The notes under the pieces were generated by a model that searched no databases, was not told the DNA's origin, and saw nothing but the letters and a program-made list of their open reading frames with translations. This document shows positions 38,901-47,194 of a DNA stretch of 64,000 bases, in pieces. This stretch comes from Bacteroidales bacterium (GTDB taxonomy: Bacteria; Bacteroidota; Bacteroidia; Bacteroidales; UBA12077): contig DMBU01000148.1 of assembly GCA_003446015.1 (NCBI GenBank), positions 1-64,000 of the forward strand, read 5' to 3'. A program made the translations under genes and the position numbers. The stretch's first letter is position 1. Each line of letters starts with the position of its first letter.

Positions 38901-40265
38901 ATATCAACTTCGGCTGGAGCAGAAGTTCAAAGACCTTTAGCAACAGTAGTAATTGGAGGTTTAGTTACTTCAACATTACTTACCATGATCATGCTACCTT
39001 TACTTTTTTATATTTTTAATACTAAAAAACCATTTGGTTCTATAAAGCTTCCTAAAAAAGGAATCACGTTATTCATCATTTTTACTTTATTTGGATCCAT
39101 TAGTGTCAGGGCCCAAGAACCAACCGATAGTATTCAGAAAATATCCATTCAGCAAGCGGTTGATTTTGCTCAAAAGAATAATCCTGCACTTAAAAATGCA
39201 AGTTTAAATATTGAATCGGCAAAAAAACAAAAGCAAGGAATCCTAAATTTTGATCCCACAGAATTTTCATATCAAAAAGGGCAAATAAATTCAGATTTAA
39301 TTGATTATTCTTTTGAGATAAATCAAAATTTCGGTTCTGTTTTAACCCATTACCAAACCGGGAAACTGGTAAATCAAAACATTTCATTAAGCGAAAAGGA
39401 ATTTGCAATTGTTAAAAAAGAACTTGCCGCCCAAACGAAGATTTCATATTACAATTGGATTTATCTTATAAACAAATTTAAAATTATACAAGAGCAAGTT
39501 AGTCTTTATAAGGAGTTTGTAAGAATTGCACAGCTTAAATATGAATTAGGCGAGTCGAATTTACTTGAACAAACACTTGCTGAAACAGAATATGCTTCTT
39601 CAAAAAATGAGCTTCTGAAAGCAGCTGAACAATTAATTAAAGCTGAAAATAATCTGAAACAAATCATGAACACCGATGGTAATTTTATACCTGAGTCTGA
39701 TTCATTAACCATTTATCAGTTGCCTGCAGGTACAGATCCAAACGAAAGGTTTAGCAATTCCATTTTATTGAATTATTATGAAAATCTTTACACCATCGAG
39801 AATGTAAAGTACAATATTGAGCGATCGGCTTATTTCCCTGAAATATCGGCCGGATATTTTAATCAGCAAATTGATCAGGTTGATGGATTTACCGGATGGA
39901 GCATTGGATTAAGAATGCCAATTTGGTTTTTGCCCCAAAACTCGAAAGTACAAATGGCAAAAATTGAAAAGGAAAAGGCTTTTAACAACTATGAATATCA
40001 AAAATTTAATCTCGAAAAAGAAATAGAAAATATGGTAATTCATCTCGACCAGGTTCAAAATGATTTGATCTATTATCATGAAAATGCATTAAAAAAAGCA
40101 CAGTTGCTAAAAATTACGGCTCAAACCCAATTCGAAAAAGAAGAAATAGAATACATGGAGTTTTTGCAAAGTATAAAAGTTGCTCAGGAAATCAATCTAG
40201 GGTATCTGGAAACCTTATATAATTATAACAAAACAGCAATTAAACTTGAATTTTACACTAAATGA
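35913..40265 (+). CDS. CzcA-type heavy-metal RND permease fused to a TolC-like outer-membrane factor
   Basis: Fusion of 1450 residues. Residues 1 to about 1035 are an HME-RND permease with twelve transmembrane helices; the proton-relay helix reads GALDFGIIIDGAVIIVE and the porter loops are full length. Residues about 1050-1068 (ITLFIIFTLFGSISVRAQ) form a hydrophobic stretch ending in an AxQ-type cleavage site. Residues about 1075-1450 are a TolC/CusC-like outer-membrane channel (SIQQAVDFAQKNNPALKNA; two helical repeats). Such efflux pumps export Cu, Ag, Co, Zn or Cd; the metal cannot be chosen from sequence. Its stop overlaps the adaptor start (ATGA), so pump and adaptor are made together. 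Confidence 0.93.
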   Translation: MINQIINFSIKNKLIVILFTLTIAAFGIYAVFKIPVGAVPDITNNQVQVITVSTSLSTQDVEQFITYPVELEMANLPGVKEIRSISKFGLSVVTIVFEENMGTYLPRQLIAEKIKAASANIPEEFGSPKMGPITTGLGEIYQYILDVKPGYEGRYTPMELRTIQDWIAKRQLSGIPGVVEVNTWGGFLKQYEIALNPDQLKSSNITLFEVFDAISKNNSIAGGAYIEKQNMSYFIRGDGMVKSIEDIKSIVVKNIDGTPILIKDIAEVRFGHANRFGAITANGEGEKVMGQIMMLKDANSKEVIKAVKQRVDEVQKSLPEGVYINPIIERSELIGKTSFTIIENLLLGCFIVVLIVVLLLGNIRSALVIASLIPLALLFTISFMYILGIDANLMSLGALDFGIIIDGAVIIVEFIAIQITARKSDYDISHGKQRQLLIDKISYEGASKMINSAIFGQIIILVVLIPILTLSGVEGKMFRPMALSFSFAIIGAMILGLTWLPVAASLFLKPEKESKKSISKWIMNLVYRSYQPVIKWACDHKIIIISMAIASLIFTGVLFSKMGGEFVPTLDEGDFVIQPVLKTGTSLTKTIELTTKMENILLDNFPEVDQIVCRIGAAEVPTDPMSMEEIDMIIKLNPKKQWVSAKSKEELADKFKEALSVIPGIDYEFTQPIEMRFNELITGVRADIAIKIFGEDLDYLNEKAIEIKNLIENVPGAADIILEKTAGLPQISVKYDRTKVAFYGLNIEELNKQLSTAFGGQIAGSVFEGEKRFDLAVRFNEMYRKDIQFIRQLNIGLSNGNQIPLSELADINYTFGPAKISRDNTHRRVVVSVNVRNRDLQSVIFDIQEVIAKNVSLDAGNYITYGGQFENLQNATNRLKLAVPISLLLIFIFLHFAFKSLKDAAMIFTAVPLSAVGGVFLLWFRGMPFSVSAGIGFIALFGVAVLNGIVLIEHLKDLKEQGMTDMRELVMKATRERLRPVLLTAAAAALGFLPMAISTSAGAEVQRPLATVVIGGLVTSTLLTMIMLPLLFYIFNTKKPFGSIKLPKKGITLFIIFTLFGSISVRAQEPTDSIQKISIQQAVDFAQKNNPALKNASLNIESAKKQKQGILNFDPTEFSYQKGQINSDLIDYSFEINQNFGSVLTHYQTGKLVNQNISLSEKEFAIVKKELAAQTKISYYNWIYLINKFKIIQEQVSLYKEFVRIAQLKYELGESNLLEQTLAETEYASSKNELLKAAEQLIKAENNLKQIMNTDGNFIPESDSLTIYQLPAGTDPNERFSNSILLNYYENLYTIENVKYNIERSAYFPEISAGYFNQQIDQVDGFTGWSIGLRMPIWFLPQNSKVQMAKIEKEKAFNNYEYQKFNLEKEIENMVIHLDQVQNDLIYYHENALKKAQLLKITAQTQFEKEEIEYMEFLQSIKVAQEINLGYLETLYNYNKTAIKLEFYTK

Positions 40266-41419
40266 TACGATTAAAAAAACATAAACGAATGAAAAAAATT
40301 ATTTATTTATTATCCCTGTCCATATTTATATCATGTTCACCAAACGAGACAAATAATGTTACTGAAGAAGTTGAAAAGATTTCTTCAGATAATAAAACAA
40401 TAACATTAACTCAGGAACAAATAGCTGTTGCCGGAATAAAAACAGGATCTATCGGCAAAATGAAGATCTCTGAAACAGTTGAGTGTACGGGAACAATTGA
40501 CGTTCCGCCAGAAGATATTGCATCCGTTTCGCCAATAATTAATGGATTTATTAAATCACTTAACTATAATTCTGGTGATTATGTTAAAAAAGGAGTTGTG
40601 TTGGCAACTTTACAACATCCTGATTTTATTCAACTGCAACAGCAATATCTTGAAGCAAAAAGTCAGGTTGATTATTATCAGGAAGAATTTAAACGCCAGG
40701 GTGAGCTTACTATTGAAAATGCAGCTTCGATTAAAAAAATGCAAAAGTCAAAAGCTGAATATCTGTCGTATGAAGCTAATTACAAATCACTAAAAGCACA
40801 ACTGGAATTACTTGGTGTAAATACTGGTAAAATTGAAAAAGAAGAATTTGAAAAAGAATTCAAAATGTTTGCACCCATTAGTGGTACCATATCCAGGTTA
40901 AATACAAATCTTGGCCGATTTGTAAGCCCTGAGGCTCCTGTATATGAAATCATCAACGACGAAAACCTCTTTTTACAGTTAAATATTTTTGAAAAGGATT
41001 TACCCAAAATTGCTGTTGGTCAAAAAGTAATATTTCGAATATTAAATGATCAGACAGAATATGTTGCAAAAGTTAAACGTATTGGCATTGGAATTGATAA
41101 AGCGAACAGAACAACGATCGTTCAAAGTATAATCGATAAAAAGAGCACTAATATTACGCCGGGAAAGTTTATTAATGCATCTGTTCTAATTAACGAAAGA
41201 GAGGCTAATACCTTACTTTCTGAAGCAATTGTTTATTTTAACTCCGAGCCTCATGTTTTTATTAAATCAACCAATACGTTTAATCTGGTAAAAGTAAAAA
41301 CCGGAATTGAACAAAACAATATGATTGAAATATTAGAAGCAGACAATACCTTACTAAAAGCAGAAATTGTTGTTATGGGGACTTATTATTTATCGACAAT
41401 AATACAGGCTGAAGAGTAA
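40262..41419 (+). CDS. RND efflux periplasmic adaptor (membrane fusion lipoprotein)
   Basis: Adaptor of 385 residues (376 if ATG at 40289 is used). A lipobox SLSIFISCSP places it on a membrane facing the periplasm. Domain order is beta-barrel/lipoyl half (IDVPPEDIASVSPIINGFI, GDYVKKGVVLATLQHPDF), alpha-hairpin (about 125-195), second lipoyl half (MFAPISGTISRLN) and barrel (LNIFEKDLPKIAVGQKVIF). This is the CusB/CzcB layout. The overlapping ATGA with the permease-TolC gene shows a coupled operon. Start choice is between the two ATGs; both keep the lipobox. Confidence 0.93.
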   Translation: MIRLKKHKRMKKIIYLLSLSIFISCSPNETNNVTEEVEKISSDNKTITLTQEQIAVAGIKTGSIGKMKISETVECTGTIDVPPEDIASVSPIINGFIKSLNYNSGDYVKKGVVLATLQHPDFIQLQQQYLEAKSQVDYYQEEFKRQGELTIENAASIKKMQKSKAEYLSYEANYKSLKAQLELLGVNTGKIEKEEFEKEFKMFAPISGTISRLNTNLGRFVSPEAPVYEIINDENLFLQLNIFEKDLPKIAVGQKVIFRILNDQTEYVAKVKRIGIGIDKANRTTIVQSIIDKKSTNITPGKFINASVLINEREANTLLSEAIVYFNSEPHVFIKSTNTFNLVKVKTGIEQNNMIEILEADNTLLKAEIVVMGTYYLSTIIQAEE

Positions 41420-41461
41420 AGTAATTTAATGTGATATTGTCCGTTTAATAACAGTAAAGTA

Positions 41462-41492
41462 TTGAAGATATTGAAAATATAACATACATTTG
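41462..41492 (+). promoter_or_regulatory. Promoter of the coiled-coil membrane protein gene
   Basis: TTG at 41462-41464, 20 bases, then TACATTTG at 41485-41492: a good match to the Bacteroidota consensus, 29 bases before the start codon. Confidence 0.65.
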
Positions 41493-41521
41493 CAAATCGA
41501 ATAAAAATTCTAACAACCTAA

Positions 41522-42481
41522 ATGAAAATGGAAGAGCAAAACAACAATCAAAATTTAGAAAATCAACAACAAGCAAATAATCAGGTTCCTGTTGCACCAC
41601 CCAAAAATAAAAGTGGATTAATGTTTATCCTTATTTTGGTAATTGCACTTTTAGCTGTTGTAACATGGTTATATATTGATCAAAGACAAACCACTGACGA
41701 AATTGAAACAGCTTTAACAGCCGAGAAAGACTCTTTACAGTCGCACTTACTGCAATTGCGTACCGAGTATGATGAGTTAATGACCGACAATGATTCGTTA
41801 AATTCACATTTAAACGAAGAAAAAGCAAAAATTGATGATCTATTGGCAGAAATAAAAACGGTTAAAGCAACTAACTATGCAAAAATAAAATCATTACAAA
41901 ACGAATTAGGAACATTGCGTGAAGTAGCTAAAAGTTATGTGCGCCAGATTGACTCCTTAAACACAATGAATCAGGCTTTAGTAGCTGAAAATATTATGGT
42001 TAAAAACGAAATCAATGAAGTTACTAAAACAAAGGTTGAATTGGAAGAAAAGAATAAAGATCTTTCTGGAAAAGTAGAATTAGCAAGCACGTTAAGAACA
42101 GAAAACATAGAAGCTATTCCAATAAATAAGCGAGGAAAAGCAAACAATAAAATTAATAAGATTGAAAAAATCAAAGTTAGTTTCAGAATTAAAGAAAATG
42201 TTCTTGCAGAGGCAGGTGAGAGAGATGTATTCATTCGAATTGCGGGTCCGGACGATTACATTTTAGCTAAATCTGAAGATGATTTATTTGAATATCAAGG
42301 TCAAGAAATTGTTTACTCGGCAAAACGCCCCATTGATTATGAAAACAAAAACGTAGATGTTACCGTTTTCTGGGATAATAATGGAGCCTTAATACCAGGG
42401 ACTTATGAAGTTTATATTTTTGCTGATGGTGACGAAATTGGAAATGCTCAGTTCCTGATTGAAGAAGGTGGATTATTTTAA
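41522..42481 (+). CDS. Membrane-anchored coiled-coil protein of unknown function
   Basis: Protein of 319 residues. A Gln/Asn-rich N-terminus (about 1-36) precedes a transmembrane helix (about 38-58, MFILILVIALLAVVTWLYI), then a long coiled coil (about 62-195) with heptads such as LQSHLLQLRTEYDELMTDND, and a C-terminal beta domain (about 210-319; KVSFRIKENVLAEAG, VFIRIAGPDDYIL, PGTYEVYIFADG). The topology is probably N-in with the coiled coil in the periplasm. I do not recognise a named family, though similar proteins appear common in Bacteroidota. It has its own promoter and terminator. Confidence 0.78.
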   Translation: MKMEEQNNNQNLENQQQANNQVPVAPPKNKSGLMFILILVIALLAVVTWLYIDQRQTTDEIETALTAEKDSLQSHLLQLRTEYDELMTDNDSLNSHLNEEKAKIDDLLAEIKTVKATNYAKIKSLQNELGTLREVAKSYVRQIDSLNTMNQALVAENIMVKNEINEVTKTKVELEEKNKDLSGKVELASTLRTENIEAIPINKRGKANNKINKIEKIKVSFRIKENVLAEAGERDVFIRIAGPDDYILAKSEDDLFEYQGQEIVYSAKRPIDYENKNVDVTVFWDNNGALIPGTYEVYIFADGDEIGNAQFLIEEGGLF

Positions 42482-42502
42482 AACGAGCTTATAGAAATTA
42501 AG

Positions 42503-42527
42503 AAAGGAGCTTTTACAGCTCCTTTTT
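42503..42527 (+). terminator. Rho-independent terminator of the coiled-coil protein gene
   Basis: AAAGGAGCT (42503-42511), loop TTTAC, AGCTCCTTT (42517-42525) with T's continuing on the plus strand, 22 bases after the stop. Confidence 0.88.
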
Positions 42528-42567
42528 CATTTACAATCTGCCAGTTACACAAAGAAAAAGCGTGTTT

Positions 42568-42726
42568 TTATGCTTTCTGTATGATTCGATCGTTTTTTTT
42601 AGCAAGTGGAATAGTAAATGCGAATTTACTACCAACAATTTCAACACTTTCGACAAAGATCTCCCCTTTATTCTTTTTTATGAATTCTTTACAAAGTATC
42701 AATCCAATACCTGTTCCAGATTCTCT
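42568..42726 (-). pseudogene. Remnant of a histidine-kinase 3' end
   Basis: On the minus strand the frame encodes RESGTGIGLILCKEF, then IKKNKGEIFVESVEIVGSKF and AFTIPLAKKNDRIIQKA before a TAA at 42570-42568. This is the G2 box and last helix-strand of an HATPase domain, nearly identical to the end of the intact kinase at 44067. Upstream of it (right side, beyond 42726) the frame no longer looks like a kinase. Bases 42626-42724 match 44098-44196 with about two differences. It is therefore a truncated copy, not an expressed kinase. The 328 bases between 42482 and 42809 hold only the terminator and this remnant. Confidence 0.8.
42626..42724. repeat. 99-bp direct repeat, copy A
   Basis: About 97 of 99 bases are identical to 44098-44196 in the same orientation. 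It lies in the kinase remnant left of the DUF4143 gene. The match ends abruptly on the right side at TTCT. Confidence 0.88.
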
Positions 42727-42809
42727 TGCTGCTGCTTCAAAAACAACTTTATTCCCGAAAATTTCAATTTGTATTTGAATATAACGGGATTAAATGTTGT
42801 TTTTGATTC

Positions 42810-43968
42810 ATGATTAAGCGATTTAAATTACCTAGTTTACTAGAAAGTTTAAGTTTTTTCCCTGTTGTAGGTATAATCGGTCCACGCCAGGTAGGAAAAA
42901 CTACCTTGGTTAAACATCTATCTAAATCATTAACAAAAGAAACTATTTATCTTGATTTAGAACATCCTCAAGATTTATCTAAATTAACCGATCCTGTATT
43001 ATTTTTTAAAAGAAATCAGCATAAGTGTATTATACTTGATGAAATTCAAAGAATGCCGGAATTGTTTCCGATCCTAAGATCCATGGTAGATTTAGAAAGA
43101 AGTCCTGCCAGATTCATTATATTGGGTTCAGCTTCACCACATATTAAGAGATTCTTCAGAATCGTTAGCGGGGCGTATAGCTTATGAAGAATTATCACCA
43201 TTCAATTTGTGCGAAATTATTAAAAACAACGATATTTTTTATCATTGGTTTTCCGGTGGTTTCCCAGATGCATTTTTAGCACCGAATAACTCTTTGAGAG
43301 GAAAATGGATTTCAAACTTTGTACAAACTTACATTGAACGAGATTTACCAATGCTTGGTTTAACCGTTAAAACTAATCTTATCCGAAAACTATGGACAAT
43401 GATTGCTCATATTCATGGAAATGTAATTAATATGAGTAATTTGGCTAAATCACTCGAGATTAGTTCAACAACCATTAAAAGTTATCTCGACTTTCTGGAA
43501 GATGCTTTTTTAATCCGCAGGCTCTATTCTTATTCTGCAAACGTAAAAAAAAGGTTGGTTAAATCTCCCAAAATTTACATACGGGATTCAGGTCTATTAC
43601 ATCACCTTTTAAATATCCCAAATTTCGATTCGTTGGAATCAAATCCAACGATAGGATCTTCCTGGGAAGGATATGTAATTGAGCAAATTATACAAAGATT
43701 AGATCCGGATACCAGATATTATTTCTATAGAACACATGACGGAGCAGAATGTGACTTGGTATTGTATAAAGGGAATAAAGCATTAAAAGGTATCGAAATA
43801 AAATATACGTCAGGCCCAAAACTTACCAGAGGTTTACATCAGGCATTTAAAGATATTGGAACTGACTCAAACTATATAATAACACCCGACAGTGATGATT
43901 ACTTTATTCACTCAAATATTAGAGTGTGTAAATTATATGATTTCTTAGAAAACTATCTCAACAATTAA
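42810..43968 (+). pseudogene. AAA ATPase with DUF4143 domain, frameshifted
   Basis: An ATPase of the DUF4143 family split by one extra base. Part one (42810-43187) has the P loop GIIGPRQVGKTTL, Walker B CIILDEIQRMPELFP and sensor ILGSASP. From about 43153 the next frame continues with SSESLAGRIAYEELSPFNLCEI, exactly what the family has next, and runs to 43968 with the DUF4143 domain (FVQTYIERDLPMLG, WEGYVIEQI, the nuclease-like AECDLVLYKG and GIEIKYTSGPK). The break is a single surplus base near 43149-43152, from true decay or a sequencing error. The role of these ATPases is unsettled; links to mobile or toxin-like functions have been proposed. Confidence 0.85.
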
Positions 43969-44066
43969 ATGAATAATTATTGTAAAATACACACTCGTGA
44001 CTAGTTTAAATGCCGAACGACATGCAGACATGGTGAACGAAATGACTTCTTTTCGGATATACTTTT

Positions 44067-46145
44067 TTATTTTAGTAAAGGCACTGAAAAAGAAAACTTA
44101 CTACCAACATTTTCAATACTTTCGACAAAGATCTCCCCTTTATTCTTTTTTATGAATTCTTTACAAAGTATCAATCCAATACCTGTTCCAGATTCTCCAG
44201 CAGTTCCTTTCGACGAAACAGGTTTGTCTAATTTAAATAAATTACTTAGATTATCTTCAGATATGCCAATGCCAGTATCTTCAATGCTTACTTTACAAAA
44301 CTCCAATTCTTTTTGATATGAAAGAGTTACTTCTCCTTTTTGAGTAAATTTAATTGCATTCGATACAAGATTCCTGATAATTGTTGAAAGCATATTTACA
44401 TCTGCAAACACCAAAACCTCATCTCCTTCAATAAACTTAAGTGAAATAGATTTTTCTTTTGCCTGTTCGTTTAGTAAGCTTATTTTTTCCCTGATTAATT
44501 GCTTAATTTCAATTTCTTGTGGATGATATTCTATTCCTTTTGTTTGCGACAGAGACCAATCAAGCAAATTGGTTAAAAGATCGTGGGTCTCATTAGATCT
44601 TTTATATATTAAATCGGCATATTCACTGATTTCCTCTTTGCTTATTTCATTAAGATTTGATTTTAGCAACTCGCTCATTCCAATTAGTGTATTAAAAGGG
44701 CTGAGTAAATCATGAGCAATAATTGAAAAAAAACGATTTTTTGTGTCAACTGCTTTCTTAAGATCAGAAGCCTGATTTTGTATTTCCTCCTTTTGTTTAA
44801 GGATTTCATCATTTTGCTTTCTGAGCAATAAGATTGCCCTTTTTTGTTTGCGTCGACTATTCAATAATACAAATACCAAAAAGGTAATTAAAAAAAGTAT
44901 GGATATAATTGAGACCACAACTATGCGTTGTCGCTGTATTTGCGACTCATTAAATCTGTTTTTATTTTTTAAAAGTTCATTTTCCTGTTCTTTTTTATTG
45001 GTCTCATAGCGTGTTTGCATCTCAATAATCTGATTGCTTTTTTCTTCATTGAAAACACTATCCTTATAAACATTGAATTTTTTATAATTCGACAAGGCCA
45101 AATTCTCCTGGTTTGTTTTTTCAAAAGTAAGTGCCAGCTGTTCATATGCCGACATGAGTAACCTTTTTGAATTGACCTGTTGTGCATATCTTAGCCCCTT
45201 TTCCAAATGAAAAAGTGATTTTGAATAATCTCCCAGATCTCTATAAGATTCTCCAATATATATAAGACTTCGTGCAATATATCTTTTGTCACCAAGCTTT
45301 TCATTTACAGCTAATGTCTTTTGATAATACTCCAGAGATAAATTATATTCGCCTATGGTATGATAAACCTTCCCCAAGTCACTATAACAAATTGCTTTCC
45401 CTTTTTCATTATTATTATTAATATTTGCATCCAAAGATTTTTTATAAAATTCAATTGCTCTTTGATAATCTTTCTTAAGTTCATAGATCCAGGCTATTGA
45501 ATTGTAATTTATTGCAATACCTAAATAATTATTCCTTTTTTGTTCTAATTCCAGTGCTTTATAGTAATAAGGTAAAGCTTCATCGTAATTTTCCTGATAA
45601 GTATATATAATTCCAATGCTATTTGAAGCAATAGCAATGTTTCTTAAATCGCCAATCTCTTCAGCAAGCTGAAGCGCTTCTAAATGATACTCAAGAGCTT
45701 TACTGTCTTCTGCTAAACGCCTGTATGTAACACCTAAGTTATTGGAAACATTCATAATTATTTCCTTTTCATTTATTTCTTTTGCCAAATCGTATGCCTT
45801 CAGCAATATTTCCAAAGAATTTTGAAATTTCCCTTCCTGGCGATAAAGCTTCCCTTTTGTACCAGTCGTTTGGGCCGTTAGATATTTGTTTCCTGATTTT
45901 TGAGTAATTGAAATTGCTGAATCGATAATCATATGAGCTGAATCGAAGTTCTCATTTTCAGCATAAAGAGAAGAAATATACTCTAAACTTTCTATAATTT
46001 CTGTTTCGCTTTTACTTTGCTTTGTTGCTCTTAAAGCACTATCAATTTTATTTATTTCATTATTTTGAAACAAATCTAAACCCAAAGACGTGTTTCCAGT
46101 AAAAATCAAGTTTAAGAAAAAAAGTATTTTAATGGTTCGCCACAC
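44067..46145 (-). CDS. TPR-repeat sensor histidine kinase
   Basis: Sensor kinase of 692 residues. A signal peptide is followed by about eight tetratricopeptide repeats (about 70-380; e.g. SKALEYHLEALQLAEEIGDL), a transmembrane helix (about 405-425), a coiled coil, a HisKA domain with His478 in SIIAHDLLSPFNTLIG, and an HATPase domain with NLVSNAIKF, DTGIGIS and GTGIGLILCKEF. The TPR domain would be periplasmic and could sense protein or peptide partners. No response regulator gene is adjacent. Its 3' end carries copy B of the 99-bp repeat. Confidence 0.93.
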   Translation of the reverse strand: MWRTIKILFFLNLIFTGNTSLGLDLFQNNEINKIDSALRATKQSKSETEIIESLEYISSLYAENENFDSAHMIIDSAISITQKSGNKYLTAQTTGTKGKLYRQEGKFQNSLEILLKAYDLAKEINEKEIIMNVSNNLGVTYRRLAEDSKALEYHLEALQLAEEIGDLRNIAIASNSIGIIYTYQENYDEALPYYYKALELEQKRNNYLGIAINYNSIAWIYELKKDYQRAIEFYKKSLDANINNNNEKGKAICYSDLGKVYHTIGEYNLSLEYYQKTLAVNEKLGDKRYIARSLIYIGESYRDLGDYSKSLFHLEKGLRYAQQVNSKRLLMSAYEQLALTFEKTNQENLALSNYKKFNVYKDSVFNEEKSNQIIEMQTRYETNKKEQENELLKNKNRFNESQIQRQRIVVVSIISILFLITFLVFVLLNSRRKQKRAILLLRKQNDEILKQKEEIQNQASDLKKAVDTKNRFFSIIAHDLLSPFNTLIGMSELLKSNLNEISKEEISEYADLIYKRSNETHDLLTNLLDWSLSQTKGIEYHPQEIEIKQLIREKISLLNEQAKEKSISLKFIEGDEVLVFADVNMLSTIIRNLVSNAIKFTQKGEVTLSYQKELEFCKVSIEDTGIGISEDNLSNLFKLDKPVSSKGTAGESGTGIGLILCKEFIKKNKGEIFVESIENVGSKFSFSVPLLK
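44098..44196. repeat. 99-bp direct repeat, copy B (inside the TPR kinase gene)
   Basis: Matches 42626-42724 at about 97 of 99 bases. It encodes the G2-box region of the intact kinase (ESGTGIGLILCKEF on the minus strand). The two copies are 1472 bases apart and enclose the DUF4143 gene. Confidence 0.88.
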
Positions 46146-46210
46146 ACTAAATTGTTTTTGTATGATATGTAAATATAATTAATTCCTAAATATTGAGGAG
46201 TTTAAAAGCT

Positions 46211-46243
46211 AAAAAAAGGTCGGAAGATAAAAATCTTTCGACC
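46211..46243 (-). terminator. Rho-independent terminator of cysH
   Basis: Arms 46218-46228 and 46233-46243 (GGTCGGAAGAT, ATCTTTCGACC) form an 11-bp stem with one wobble around AAAA. On the minus strand seven T follow. It begins 24 bases beyond the cysH stop. Confidence 0.88.
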
Positions 46244-46266
46244 CTGATTACTTAAAAGCTACTCTT

Positions 46267-46986
46267 TTATCCTTTCACGGGTCTGTTATGCAAACCGCAT
46301 TCTCGTTTTTCGGGTTGTTCCCACCACCAACGTCCGGCACGAACATCTTCACCTGGAAGGATAGCACGTGTACATGGCTGGCAACCAATGCTTGGAAACC
46401 CTTGTTCATGAAGTTCGTTAAAAGGCACATTGTTTTCTTTAATATAATCCCAAACCTGATCTTCGGTCCAATTAATAATCGGATTAATTTTGAATAATGC
46501 GTGTTGCTCATCCCACTCAACCAATTGATTATTAAACCGGGTAATTGATTGATCTTTACGCAAACCACAAATCCATGCTTCCAGTCCCTTAAATGCTCTG
46601 TTTAACGGTTCTTTTTTTCGCAAATAGCAACACCTTTCACGATTTTCAACGCTATGATAAAACAAATTTATTCCCTTTTCCTGAACCATTTCTTCCACCT
46701 TATTATAATCGGGGAAAAAAACATTAATTTTTATTCCGTAATGATTGCTTGTTTTTTCAATCAGATTATATGTTTCGGGGAACAACCTTCCGGTATCAAG
46801 AGTAAAAATATTTACACTTTTATCGATTTTACAGATCATGTCGGTTAGTACCTGATCTTCTGCTCCTAAACTTGAAGCAAATCCTACCTTATTTTCACAT
46901 TTATCAATAAAATATTTTAAGACTTCTTCAGGGGATTTATCTTTTAATTCAGCGGTCATTTTTTTGGCCTGTTCAACTTTTTCCAT
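46267..46986 (-). CDS. cysH: Phosphoadenylyl/adenylyl-sulfate reductase with iron-sulfur motif
   Basis: Assimilatory sulfate-reduction enzyme of 239 residues that reduces APS (or PAPS) to sulfite with thioredoxin. The catalytic Cys230 is in KRECGLHNRP. Cys119-Cys120 and Cys202/Cys205 (GCQPCTRA) make the CC...CxxC set that binds a 4Fe-4S cluster, which marks the adenylyl-sulfate (APS) reductase type. The pyrophosphatase-like motif SLGAEDQVLTDM and TLDTGRLFPETY bind the nucleotide. No other sulfur-assimilation genes (sulfurylase, sulfite reductase) are in the window. A minus-strand TATTTTTG at 47016-47023 may be its -7 element. Confidence 0.95.
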   Translation of the reverse strand: MEKVEQAKKMTAELKDKSPEEVLKYFIDKCENKVGFASSLGAEDQVLTDMICKIDKSVNIFTLDTGRLFPETYNLIEKTSNHYGIKINVFFPDYNKVEEMVQEKGINLFYHSVENRERCCYLRKKEPLNRAFKGLEAWICGLRKDQSITRFNNQLVEWDEQHALFKINPIINWTEDQVWDYIKENNVPFNELHEQGFPSIGCQPCTRAILPGEDVRAGRWWWEQPEKRECGLHNRPVKG

Positions 46987-47194
46987 CTCTCTCTTTTTAT
47001 CTGAATTTAGGTTTGCAAAAATATAAAATTATTCTTCGGCATTTTAGTTTTTAAACCCCGATTTTACTAATTAAGTAAAGGTATAACATTTTGCAGGTAT
47101 ATATTGTTTACAGTAAAATCATCTCTTTCTTTTGTTTGATTATACCTTTATATTTTATAAGTTTACTGGTTGGTTTCACTTAAAAAATGATACT

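Noticed and set aside
42562..42813. Plus-strand open frames in the 328-base gap
   Set aside because: They lie opposite the kinase remnant, have no family similarity, and codon content follows the minus-strand coding sense.
44969..45187. Minus-strand open frame inside the TPR kinase
   Set aside because: It is an alternative frame of the kinase gene and does not continue a conserved protein.
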